Assembly: GCA_934045075.1 (NCBI GenBank)
Contig: OW203731.1
Span: forward strand, 11,447,198-11,511,197
Length of the DNA stretch: 64,000 bases
Origin: Yponomeuta sedellus
Lineage: Eukaryota; Arthropoda; Insecta; Lepidoptera; Yponomeutidae
Direction of reading: 5' to 3'
Below the pieces are notes generated by a model that had not been told where the DNA came from, ran no database searches, and worked only from the letters and a program-made list of their open reading frames with translations. Below are positions 45,501 to 56,159 of this stretch, in pieces. Position numbers and translations under genes: made by a program. Positions within the stretch are counted from its first letter, which is position 1; each line of letters opens with the position of its first letter.

Positions 45501-46614
45501 TATCTTAAACATTTCTTGGCACACGAAGCAATTTATTCCCAACGGGGGCTTTTCCCGTGCAACGTGTATTTTTCACGTTTTCCATTAACTCGACGAAACT
45601 GCGCAGCCCGCGCTCCACGCGGCACCGTTGGAATCCATGAGATTGTTTTCGTACACGTGCTGGGCCAACCTTTGCCATTTAAACTCTGCGAAAGTACTAG
45701 AGTTCAATCCTTTTTGACGCGTCACGCTGTAATGTATTCAACACACTTGAATGATTAACCAGGAATGGATAAAATTAACAGCCAAGTGCAAGTCAGATTA
45801 GCTGCCCTAATTTGGCAATCTTTAAGTTCAATTTACTAGCATTTTGCGTTGTTTTTGGGTTTCTGGACTACCTACAATAATTGATTTGGTTATAAACGTA
45901 TTATATTTATTAATGTTATATTTATTAAACGTATTATATTTAACGACGGTCTACTATGAACTTTACTAGCATCTTTCTTTATATCTGCTTTGTTTACAAT
46001 AGCAGTTGACAACATTGTTAACAGCAGTTAATGATTTTTCTGATTTTTAGGCAACATACATTATTTTGACCATTACTTTTACGACGCAGGACCATAAACA
46101 CTTTGTCTCATATCATATTTGAGTCACACAAAGGATATCTTATTAGTGATTCTCAGCTCGTATGCCATCGTATGTGTGTCTGCTTATAATTCGAACTAGA
46201 TTATTCACGTGGATTGGACTGCCGATACAATTTTGGATTTTGGTAGTAAATTCTTACAAAAATCAAGAAGATATGGGCCAAAACTGTCTTGCCTAATCAT
46301 AAGACTAGTTATTTAATAGCACTCTTAAGTACCAAAGCGCTTCAGGTTTTTTCCTCTCGCACTTGGCCACTGTCTCACGTGAGGCCAGCTGTCAAATTAC
46401 ATTCTAATTGCTATCGCAATCGTCAGATTCCGTCAAGATTGCCTACGAGTAATATGCCTGTTTTATAGAATTACATTTCATTTTCAATGTTTAAAGTCGA
46501 TTAACCCAGAGATTAACAAGTAGACTCTTGCAATGTACCTGGAATTGTCATGTTCAACTAGGTAGTTTTGAATGGTAGTTTTATGAATCTCGGCAAATCA
46601 TGATACCGGAACAC
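45501..46614. other. Intergenic, nothing recognised
   Basis: AT-rich; imperfect repeats of AAACGTATTATATTTATTAA near 45894-45945. The open frame to 45758 is a read-through of repeat A. Confidence 0.5.
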
Positions 46615-46830
46615 GACGAATCGCTTTGCGGTGTGTCTTTGTCTGGTGTGGGTGATACAGTTGACAGTAGGTCTACCTGTGGGTGGGTTCGATTCCCACT
46701 GGGGGCCGTCCGCCGTACATTTGAACAAGTGGCCTCAGTCTGGGAGTATTTTTATGTTTGTTCCTTGCTTGTTTACCATATTACAGAGTAGCCTAGTTTG
46801 GGACCAGGTCAAGTGATTGTCTTGTGTGGG
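46615..46830 (+). mobile_element. SINE family S2, best copy
   Basis: tRNA-like head with A-box-like sequence near 46640-46660 and B box GGGTTCGATTCCC at about 46685, followed by the family body (CCGTACATTTGAACAAGTGG, CAGTCTGGGAGTATTTTTAT) and CCTAGTTTGGGACCAGG. Confidence 0.75.
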
Positions 46831-47097
46831 AGTGAGTGACTGACCTTTTTATTTTTGTTTCAAAGTCGACCATAAGGTAACTGATAAAGATTGATGTGCT
46901 GTACTAGGCGCGGCATAGGGCTATCACCGGTAATGCTATTCTTTCGGCAGCAACAGAAAGCCATATGAGCCGCATTGGCGTTCTTAGCCACCCTAGGCCG
47001 TCTAGATCCAGCTGACCCCTGCTCCAGCTTATTGAGAAAATTAGAATATAACTGTACACCGTACCAATATATAATATAGAAATGAATCACTGAATGT

Positions 47098-47250
47098 GTT
47101 GGTAAGCGCAAATCTCGAGAGCAGCTGAACCGATTTCGCTAATTATTTTTTTAGATTATTCCTTGAAGTACGAGGATAGTACTTACGGAGAGAAACAAAA
47201 AAAGAATCGACTGTTAGGCGGTAGGAAGTTCGCTGGGTCAGCTAGTTTGT
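47098..47250 (-). repeat. Dispersed repeat E copy 2, inverted
   Basis: Reverse complement of the sequence at 24000-24160, ending AAGTTCGCTGGGTCAGCTAG. Confidence 0.85.
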
Positions 47251-47702
47251 AATAAAATCCATTCAGAAGTTGTGTCGTGAGGGAATAAAAAACAAAAAAC
47301 AACAATTCTTAGTTATTCAATCATTCTTAAGATCTTAAGGCATGTGCTTTCAGTGTAAATACTGTGATTTAAAGTGAAGACTCGTGTTCTCTAATCAGTA
47401 CATTTTTGCCACGATTAGCCGCTCCTGATTTCTGGTCGCCCTAGACCCGAGCATAATTGGCAGGGAAATTCTCCTCTGGGTGTAGGGTAAAAAGGTTAAA
47501 TCTACCGACGCAACAAAGCTTAAACCCTAAAAAGGGTTTCTTCTTGGAGCACATGTAAAACTTACTTTGGTGCATATAAGCCGACAAACTGATTTTTACT
47601 TCGTATACTTATATTTTAAAATCTATTCCCCGACGGCATTCATTCGCTCATTTGTGTAGTTTCGCAGTTATTGTTCAAGGGACGTCAAGGTCGCTGGTGT
47701 CC

Positions 47703-47710
47703 TATAAATA
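47703..47710 (+). promoter_or_regulatory. TATA box of the 72-aa secreted protein gene
   Basis: TATAAATA with an arthropod-type initiator ACAGTG 33 nt downstream (start near 47736), giving a 69-nt leader before the ATG at 47805. Confidence 0.8.
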
Positions 47711-47804
47711 TGTAAGGAAAATAAAAAATATAAACAGTGCGTCCCCAAAAGTTGTAGTGGCGATACGAGATCTGGATTATATCCATCCTAAATACACAAT
47801 CAAG

Positions 47805-49465
47805 ATGTTTGCCAAAATCGTAAGTACATATTATGTAGATACCTACTGCAGGATGTTATGGAATGATTATGTTTCTCGATTTATAAAGTCTGTTATGATT
47901 TTTTTACTTTAACACCACCCAGTACTAGCACGATTTTTCTCCTGCTCTAGCATCTAAGGACTCGGCCATACAGAAAGCACTTAGAGTGAGGGCGCAATAA
48001 AAGACACGTCGGCTTTATTGTTCACTTTCATACAAAGACGTGTGAAGAGACGTAATCAATCAAATTTATTTGCAAATAAAAGTGTAACAGTTTGGTGTCC
48101 ATCGTAAGTTAGCGCTCAAAACTTAGTGGCCTTTTACAGGCATTGCAAATTATAGATAAAACAAATAGTGCATGCATTATTTATATTATTTACATATCAG
48201 CAATACAATATTACAATTTTCTTTATAAATAAATAAGACATTATGTTTACTAAAATATTAATTTTATATTAATATCAATATAATTGTACATCAAGGTACA
48301 ATTCTTAGCTTTAATAAATATTAGATTATCATCACAATAATAATTGTTGTTACAGCGCATAAATATTATTATCATCTTAATCATTATCATTATTACAGAA
48401 CAGATTAGCTACCTACATCATTTACCACTACCTCGTATATAATTGTTTACATTATATCAGAGCAGTTTAGGTATTGTAAAAACATTATACGGCAACGAAT
48501 AGTTTGTTATTTAAAGTCATTCTAGACTTATTTCTTATGCAATCTGCTAACTTAGTACAACTTAGAACTGTACACCGCGTCACGTCTTTTCCGCGCCCTC
48601 CTCCCACGTCCTCCCCGTATGCCCCAGGCCTTAAATGGTTGTTCCATTTATTTTTAGCTCTTCTTTGTCCTCATTAGTCGATGCTAAAGACATTTTTGAT
48701 GTAAACTCGCCTGTAAAGTAACTGAGTAGAGTTCTCTTATTTAAAGATTGAAGCGCTTTCGACTGTATATGAGTACATAGTAGGCATATGTTTCGTTGTT
48801 TATAATCAAAATCAACAAAACTTATACCTTCGTAGTTTTCCAAAAGATTAAATTTTACTAACACATAACTGGTTTACGCATAATGTGAACAATTATTCAC
48901 AAATCAGAAGTTTATAATTTATTCCAATGAAAAAAAATTACTATGTTCGCCGCTGCCTTCGAGTCGTATTTGTAGTGCAGAATAAGCAGCGAGAGAAAAA
49001 CTTCACTCGAACCATATTTTCTAAAACAACGTTTAAACTTAATACATCAGAGATATATGCTAAGATATTGCCATTAATAACATTAAAAGTCGACATTATT
49101 TACTTTCCTTACGAAATGATACTTAGATAGAAAACACTTCATTGTCCTTAAAAATGTCAATTACAGATATATTCTTAACCTAACAGCACAGACCGTGGCG
49201 GCCTCATCACTGAAAGCGATGTCTTTCGGACAGCCGATAAAATGATATGATTTATCATCAGGTGCTCGTGCTAGCCGTGATCGCGACAGTGGCTGCGCGG
49301 CCGCAGCTCTACTCCGGCTACTCCGGTTATGGCGACGGCGTTTACTCCTCTGGCTTCCCCGGCTACTACAGTTATTCCAGCTACTCCAACCCCCTAGCTT
49401 ACAGCGGGTACGGCGGGTACGCCTCTTACCCCGGCGCGTACAACTATGGATATGGATACTATTGA
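47805..49465 (+). CDS. Small secreted Gly/Tyr/Ser-rich cuticle-type protein, 72 aa
   Basis: Exon 1 is 47805-47819 (MFAKI, donor GTAAGT); exon 2 is 49262-49465 after acceptor TCATCAG; phase 0, intron 1442 nt. The joined signal peptide reads MFAKIVLVLAVIATVAA, with cleavage likely before RPQLY. The mature chain is about 55 residues of GY/SY repeats (YSGYSGYGDG, GYYSYSSYSN, GYGGYASYPG, YGYGYY), a composition typical of Tyr/Gly-rich structural proteins of insect cuticle. There is no chitin-binding R&R motif. The ATG at 49247 used by the longest exon-2 frame (MIYHQ) ends in the acceptor itself and gives a poorer signal peptide. Same architecture and direction as the gene at 59359, and homologous in exon 1 to the minus-strand gene at 44112. 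Expression in epidermis around moults is a reasonable family-based guess. Confidence 0.88.
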
Positions 49466-49867
49466 TGACTGCGCCGATAGACCTTTGCCTGTAATCTGTG
49501 CCCGTAATGTTGCAGTAGAGGTATTTTTTCTGATAGGATAATACGAGGGTGCCTAGGAGCTCTATGAGACCGTCATCCTTATGAATTCAGTTTCACGCAT
49601 GCTCTTCGAAGTTCTCTGTCGTGTGCATGGAAAAATCACAATGTCATCAAGGATCCCCTTAATGTTATTAGCTGTAAAACAGTTTAAGCTTATATTAGCT
49701 CGTGGACCGTCTGTAAACATGGAAAATATCTATGTTAATTATAATATTGTCAACCAACTGTTAAGAAATCGGCCCTTAGATTGATAAGTACTTGTTAGCT
49801 AAATATATATCTGCGCTAATGCGTATAGTACGTGTTTTTTGCTTAAGTTCCCAGTATAGCTGCTGTA

Positions 49868-49873
49868 AATAAA
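49868..49873 (+). terminator. Poly(A) signal of the 72-aa secreted protein gene
   Basis: AATAAA in CTGTAAATAAAGTATT, about 400 nt after the stop, followed by a GT-containing stretch. Earlier canonical signals are absent. Confidence 0.6.
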
Positions 49874-50017
49874 GTATTATACATCACTGTCAGTTTACGT
49901 TGCTTTATCACAATCCCGAATCAAAGTAATAATTTTATGGCTTGTCACTATATGATGTCATTTTCCAAGTAAGTACCTACTGGAACATAATAAATATAAA
50001 CATAATAAAATCTTTTT

Positions 50018-50330
50018 TAAAAAACCTATTTAGAGGCTAAAAATTCCACCCATGCAACTTAACTGCAAAGTAGGTAGGTACTCGGGGCTGCAAGTGATGC
50101 AAATTACTTCAGCCAGATGTCGCTGCCTGTACGTAATATAGAGAATATTGTAAAAAGGTTCGAAATTTCACTGATGCCGGTGAGTCACCCATTAGCTCAG
50201 TTGGAAAGCGCGCTGGCACGGATAGCCAGAGGTCGCGGGTTTGAATCCCGGCATGGATGGAATTTTTAGCCTCTAAATAGGTTTTTAAAATTGTCCTTAG
50301 CACGGGTAAGTGCATTAGAAAAAAAAAATG
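50018..50330 (+). mobile_element. Repeat B copy, longest form
   Basis: Inverted tail AACCTATTTAGAGGCTAAAA at the left, a roughly 100-bp unique insert, the 'ATATTGTAAAAAGGTTCG' leader shared with the 15-kb copy, the tRNA-like core at about 50188-50260 (TAGCTCAGTTGGAAAGCG, B box GGTTTGAATCCC), then the forward tail and a poly-A end. Confidence 0.85.
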
Positions 50331-50790
50331 AGGATAATAATAAAATCTTATTTAATTTTTTTACATCACTTTTTTACATAATTATTAACTATGGTCGTTT
50401 ACTTACATTAATTTCATTACATTCGAGATTTTTATTTCTCGATTTTTACAAAGTTTATCAATCACTTTGTCACGCAGAGTGATTTAGTAATTTCGGAAAA
50501 GTAGTCAAACTCAATTCTCCTTAGATTATTTGTCCAAATTGTATGTTAGTTCAATCGATCGTTGGCTAGCTCACACAAAGGCTACATTATATTGTTGTTT
50601 GTTTTTCTACCTGTGATATTGGTCTACAAAAAATACACCTAAGTATTTAAAGGTCTTTTCCGGATACGTTTGCTTGGCGGTTGCGGCCGACCGTCTCGCA
50701 GGTACGTCTACGAATGTCTCACCGAAGACAACGAACGACTACGTTGACGACATAGCCTTAGGGGCCGTTTCGTATAAACTAACCGCCGGG

Positions 50791-51067
50791 AAGATAAAAA
50801 GTACCCGAAACCGGCGTGCGTGCATGCAACGACTTATGAACGTTGATGAAGCGAAGGTGATCTGTCAGAATCGTGGTATGTGGCAGTCCCTGGTCTCTGC
50901 CTACCCCTCTGGGATACAGGCGTGAGGTTATGTATGTATGTATGTATGTATGTATGTATGTATGTATGTATGTATGTATGTATGTATGTATGTATGTATG
51001 TATGTATGTATGTATGTATGTATGTATGTATGTATGTATGTATGTATGTATGTATGTATGTATGTAT
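50791..51067 (+). mobile_element. Repeat C copy with long (TATG)n tail
   Basis: The coding end of a LINE is visible (CMQRLMNVDEAKVICQNRG, MWQSLVSAYPSGIQA, stop at 50923-50925). It is followed directly by about 139 bp of uninterrupted TATG repeats (50929-51067). Five other copies in the window end at the same point with shorter TATG runs or none, so the microsatellite is the LINE's own tail, expanded. Confidence 0.9.
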
Positions 51068-51354
51068 CCGCCACCAGATACGCCTATTGATGGCAGTTCT
51101 TCTAAATAACTTAATAGAAAAATCAAAAGATGTAGCTCGATCCCAGATATAAAAGTTTATAAATATTGACATCAGATTGTGTGAAAATGTTGAGAAAAGT
51201 TACCAAGTGCGATACTAGGCATCCTGCTATCAAGTCGTTTTAGGTGAAGATATCGATACGTTCATATGATCATATCGATCATATGATCGACCTTCTGCTT
51301 GTTCATTGACTGTTTTGTTTTTTTAGGTGCAATACGGTGCTAGCTAGCTAATGT

Positions 51355-51510
51355 AATAAAAATCACAATTTGTTTTATAATACGTTTTTTTTTCAAAAAG
51401 CAAACATCATACATCTTAAGAACCTACAGTCTAGAATCTAGGATCAACCACCTAGGATTTAATCGATTTCCGTTAAAAACGGTCGCTTTTCGGAAAATTT
51501 CTTTAAAGCA
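51355..51510 (+). repeat. Relative of the 12.9-13.07-kb repeat
   Basis: TTGTTTTATAATACG, then GAACCTACAG and ATCGATTTCCGTTAAAAACG in the same order as at 12910-13042; the hairpin's second arm is eroded. A weaker trace (ATCTACAGGGCAGAACCTAG) lies at 63238. Confidence 0.7.
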
Positions 51511-53693
51511 TATTAATAAGCAATTCCTGGACATAGGTTCTTGTCCGTAAGTCTTAAAAAAAGCTATTCTATTTTTTAAGATTTACGACGCTCACTTTTG
51601 CCAAAGACGCGTTTTAAAAGAAACTATGATTTTTTTTCCAATCGTCGGCGTTAATTAGCAACTCGTACCGCCTTAAAGCGCCGAATTAAGCTTTATATAC
51701 GAGTTCGTGAGGGGTATACGCATTCCGTCAAATCAAGATTATTGGCAAACATGCCCATAGCAAAAATGTCCTGAGATCGAAGTAGAAGTGGGCAAGACTC
51801 CTAGCGAGGCGAGAAGACAGCAGTTGGTCCATGACTGCCGAAACATGAACACGGTAAGTGGGCAGACCAGCAGCCCAATGGTCGGATGATACGTCTGTCA
51901 ATGCGCGTAGGAATATTTATTTAATAAGGGATCGTGAGGGCCTGGGAGTGGATTATGATGGTATTCACAGCAAATTTACATTTTTTATTGAACTGTGAAT
52001 GCCTCAGACATTCGATTTTCATCGTGTAGAGCTTTCATCGTAGTTAACTAGTTGTATACCAATGACTTGAAAGCGGCTTACATTTTACATTGTACATTGA
52101 CATTTAGTAAACAGAATGTAAATTCGTTACGTTGAAATAAAAACATTAATTTGATTTAAATGAACGTAGCTTAGGGCGTGGGTTACACAGAAACGGTGTG
52201 GAGCAAGCGCGCGGATAAGACGCGTCGTCCTTTTTTCCGCACCCTCGTTCCACGTTCTTCTCATGAGTCACGCGCCTAGGGTACGAGTGAACAAAAAGTA
52301 TTAAATAATCAAAAATTCTTTGTATGATTTCCATACGCTCTATAAATACGCGCGCTTGAGCGCATGTCCTAAGGGCCAGTTTCTGAATTGAGAATTTCGT
52401 TGAGTAAATAACTTAACTGTAGGGCTGTTTTTTCGAATTTTCCAGAAAAGGCGTGACAAAACGTTGCTTAAGTATTTACATAGTGAAGTTTTCAACTCAG
52501 AAACCGACCCTTAGAGAATAAACTCGCGTTATTCTTAGGAATAAAGTCACCGGTATTTTTCGGGATATATGATATTGAGTTCATGCTTGTGCAATCCACT
52601 GCGCAAAGTTTACTAAACGGAGACGCAAAGTGTACTTCTCGGCAAAATATGTTGTGTAACGCTCTCAGCAGCGCGATGGCAAAAACAATGGAGGTGACAA
52701 TCGTCTGGCGTGCGTGCCCAAAAACCTTATCAAGCTTGACAAGTACATACAGCTGGTGATGTCGATCCTTATTTAATATCCAGACAATAATGTAACGTAG
52801 GTATTATATGTTTATGTTTGGAGTGTACCGAGTTACGGCTAATGTTGACTTGAAGTTATGTGGGTTTTGTTTATATTTTGTAGACAGACAGAACTTAAAG
52901 TTAGTTGGGAACAAAAATTTACTCTGTACTTGGTAGGTACTAGACGTGCTGCTTATTAGATTATCTGAATTATATAATATTCTCTAATGTGTGCCAATAG
53001 GACTATACTGATAATTTGCAACCTTCCCGAATTGCACGTATTTTCCGCACCATTCCTGGAAAATCAACGGGTTACGAAATATTGAGGTTCATTCAGTGAC
53101 ACGTATTGGCAGAAATGCAACTAGTATTCTATCATAACAAAGACTGTTTTTTAGTTTCGAAGTAGTTGGTGCTTATGTATATTTATTTATATATTTTTAG
53201 GTATGTCTGCAAATGTTGTGGATGCCTCTAACTGTAACTGAAATTTATACATAGACTTTGTCACTAGTGTATTCGTTGCAAGAACTTTTCACAACATCCT
53301 TGATTGGTTAATACGAGTATATTGGCGTTTTTATATAAATAATAAATAAAAGTAAATACTTACGCCGTACATTAGTTTCACCTAATCGATTTTTTTTAGT
53401 TTTCTTTTCCATAAACTTATTTGAGACTTCAACGTGCAATTAATCGAAACATAGGGATCTCACTAATCTTGGTGCTGTAGGTAAATATGAACTTACACTC
53501 GAGACGAGAATGCTGAGAGTTTCACCTCCATTCCGCGCTAACATTGGAACTTTAAACCAAGAAGTTTTACAAAATCATCACAAAAATTAAAAATAAAAGT
53601 TGTTTATTTCGAATTCGTGCTTATAATTCATGTATAATACGTAAAGCTATGTCTGTTTGTATTAACATAAAAAGTATTGGTTAATCATTACAT

Positions 53694-53695
<2 letters not shown>
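51511..53695. other. Intergenic, nothing recognised
   Basis: AT-rich. GCGTCGTCCTTTTTTCCGC at 52220 resembles CGCGTCACGTCTTTTCCGC at 48576, so an unnamed repeat may be shared. No gene recognised. Confidence 0.5.

Positions 53696-53726
<31 letters not shown>
53696..53726. repeat. (AT)n microsatellite
   Basis: About 31 bp of AT dinucleotides. Confidence 0.95.
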
Positions 53727-53729
<3 letters not shown>

Positions 53730-53939
53730 GAATATCGGAAGTAAAAGGAAATACGGCGGGAGCGCCAGGGGGCGTTAAAAAGGGTCGTCAGGATAGCGAG
53801 TTGCCATATCGTGGTAGTGAAAGGTAGATGCTGAATTAAATGACAATGTTTATTAGTAACTAAACAACACAGTACTGAGCACTAGCAATAATTAACTGGA
53901 AAAAAAACCGTGATAGAGTAAATTATCAGAGATTGACCA

Positions 53940-54280
53940 ATCGCTGGTAGATACAAAAAATAATAATTCGCTCTAAAATCGGGCATAGTAACAGTGTAAC
54001 ACAATAACAGTAGGTACACAATAATTCGTAATGAAATTGGGCAGAGTAACAATGTAGAACGATACAGAATAGACGGTTACGAGCAGAAACCAAGATACAG
54101 AGTACCAAGGTCAACATGGGTGTAACCCAAGAGAGTAAACCGACAGGATTGTCGGTAGCTAGTGCTCGATGTCCGAGTCGAATCTTGTTCGACTCATCTG
54201 ACAAAGCGTGTGTACCTCAGATCATAGAAAGAAGTATGCCCTAGCCGCGAAATAAGTCCGGTACCGCTGTCGCCACTTTT
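53940..54280 (-). repeat. Possible LTR-element leader region
   Basis: On the minus strand TGGCGACAGCGG near 54270 resembles a tRNA primer-binding site. Further along are two imperfect copies of a ~60-bp unit (GTAACACAATAACAGTAGG, AATTGGGCAGAGTAACA). No gag or pol coding is recognised, so this is tentative. Confidence 0.25.
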
Positions 54281-54814
54281 TAATATGTGTGCGTTTTCAT
54301 TACATGCACAATATTGTTAATATAAGGTTCACGCACACGTCTGTCCAGTCATCTACTAGCGTTCTAATCTTTTAATTGGTTCGCACCCTATGAAAAACAA
54401 TTGTACGAATACTCTCCTACACTTAAACAACAGCGTCGGTGAACTCCTTAGGGATGGAACACTTGTATTAAATAATACATTTATCGATAAAATTATCCGA
54501 TGAGAGGTTATTCATTTATAAACAGTATACTTCGTGTAGGGGTGATACAAAAAAACAGAACATGTCAAATTTACAAAAACAATATCATTAAAACAAATAA
54601 TCCTATTTTAATTTACTGTCCCGTGAAATGTAAATATTTATAAAGTACGTGTCTTATTGACAGTATTTGTGGCTTCAGTATATGATAAAGACGCAAACTT
54701 GGCTTTCTATTGATATAGAATTTAATTATTTTGATAATGATGATGACCATTATACTGTCTACTAATATGGTAAGTTAAAAATGTTTATATGTTAAATTTG
54801 TTGGACAGAACACC

Positions 54815-54970
54815 ACTGAAGCATATTTGGTAGTGACGCTGCCCGAAAAGCTAGGTCTTCTGGGTTTGAATCCTGGTAATGGAAAGAACTAATATTTGTG
54901 TGAAGAGCACGTCCACGGTCAGGGACGCATTTGTGCCTGGATCTTGGATATTTCTTTGTATTTTATTTAG
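54815..54970 (+). repeat. tRNA-like SINE fragment
   Basis: TGGTAGTGACGCTGCC followed by B-box-like GGGTTTGAATCCTGG, then a non-tRNA body. Not seen in another copy here. Confidence 0.55.
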
Positions 54971-55474
54971 TTTATGAATCCCAATGTAACGTGAAATGCA
55001 CTGTCTTACATTACCATTTACAAATTGGCTTATATTGGTAACTCTATTAGGACTCTGTAAATGAACAGCAGTTTTTGTTGGGTGAGAGAATACAATAGCA
55101 ATTACTTTCTCATTCTCTGAAAATAATTCACCCAGCTATATAAAAAATAGAACAAACACATGTTTAAACTCGAAAAACCACAATTTTCCTGAAGAAATTG
55201 CCACTTGCCTGAGTCACAGCGTTAAATTGGAAATCAGTAGCCATGCTTGGATTCTCAGGATTAACTAAAGAATATGTTGATGGCTGTGATTGAAATGTAT
55301 CATGGGCCTGTAAATAAAGTAACTTCCTAATAAAAAATACAGTAAATAGTAAGAACTTTTATAAGCTTGTCAAAAAAAAACTTACAGAAACTTTCGAAAC
55401 ATATTTAGATTAAAAAAATAAAATCAGTATCTGACTGAAATCCTACAGAGAATATTTTCATCATCGTCATCATT

Positions 55475-55640
55475 CAGCCACAAGATATCCACTGCTGGAC
55501 ATAGGCCTCCGCCATGGATTTCCAAAAAGACCAGTTGAAAGCGGCTTGCATCCAGCGTCTTTCTTCCACTAGGATGAGATCTTCTTTCCATCTTATCGTC
55601 CGACACTGCACTTGCCGACACCATATTGTGGCCTCCATTC
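55475..55640 (-). repeat. LINE 3' end (antisense)
   Basis: CATCGTCATCATTCAGCC and CCACTGCTGGACATAGGCCT are the antisense of an RTE-type LINE end with its GAT-repeat tail. The minus-strand frame includes GGGLCPAVDILWLNDDDD. Confidence 0.6.
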
Positions 55641-55924
55641 GAGAACTTGTCGTTTTCAGATCTAAAATGGTAAATAAATTATTAAAAATACTTTATTTAA
55701 CTTGTTTTTCATTAATCGAATTTCATTTATAACATAACGCTCATAAAAGATTAAGTATATAAGAATATGATTTAGTACCACAACCACATCACCTGATTTG
55801 TTTCTTTAGAAACACTTTCTTTTGGAGAGTTATGCGTCGTCCATCTGAAATGAAGATTTAGAATAAAGTGATGATAATTGAATATTCTAAACCATGTAAA
55901 ATTTTATCGTGATTTTAAATATAC

Positions 55925-56151
55925 TGGTACCTCAACCTTTGTGGAACTCGTTATAACTGGTATTTTCAAAGTAGGAACTGCCCACGGAAATATTCTTTTC
56001 CCTTCTTTAGCATCTGGAAACACTTCTCTGTAAAATGGATGGAGCAAATGGTACTTGTTTTGAGAGGAAACCAGTTATACCCTCTCTGTGTTTCGATCCA
56101 TTTTTCTTTCGTATTTTTCTTTATCTTTATTAGAAACTCTTTGAAATACAT
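55925..56151 (-). pseudogene. THAP domain remnant with a frameshift
   Basis: The minus-strand frame reads YFKEFLIKIKKN, KEKWIETQRGYNWFPLK and STICSIHFTEKCF, matching the centre of a THAP domain (K-x-W, then W-x-P-x-x-x-S-x-I-C-S-x-H-F). After EYFRG the frame runs into a stop. In another frame just downstream the expected C-terminal THAP motif appears as AVPTLKIP. One indel therefore separates the two halves. No cysteine pair at the N-terminus was found. This differs in sequence from the THAP exon at 35475. Confidence 0.6.
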
Positions 56152-56159
56152 GATCGAAG

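Noticed and set aside
49247..49249. ATG as start codon of the 72-aa gene
   Set aside because: The five codons from this ATG end exactly at the acceptor AG; MFAKI at 47805 has a TATA box, initiator and donor.
50929..51067. CRISPR or satellite array
   Set aside because: Pure 4-bp units with no spacers; a microsatellite.
50779..51172. Frames of repeating HTYI or MYVC residues on both strands
   Set aside because: Translations of the TATG microsatellite; no coding meaning.
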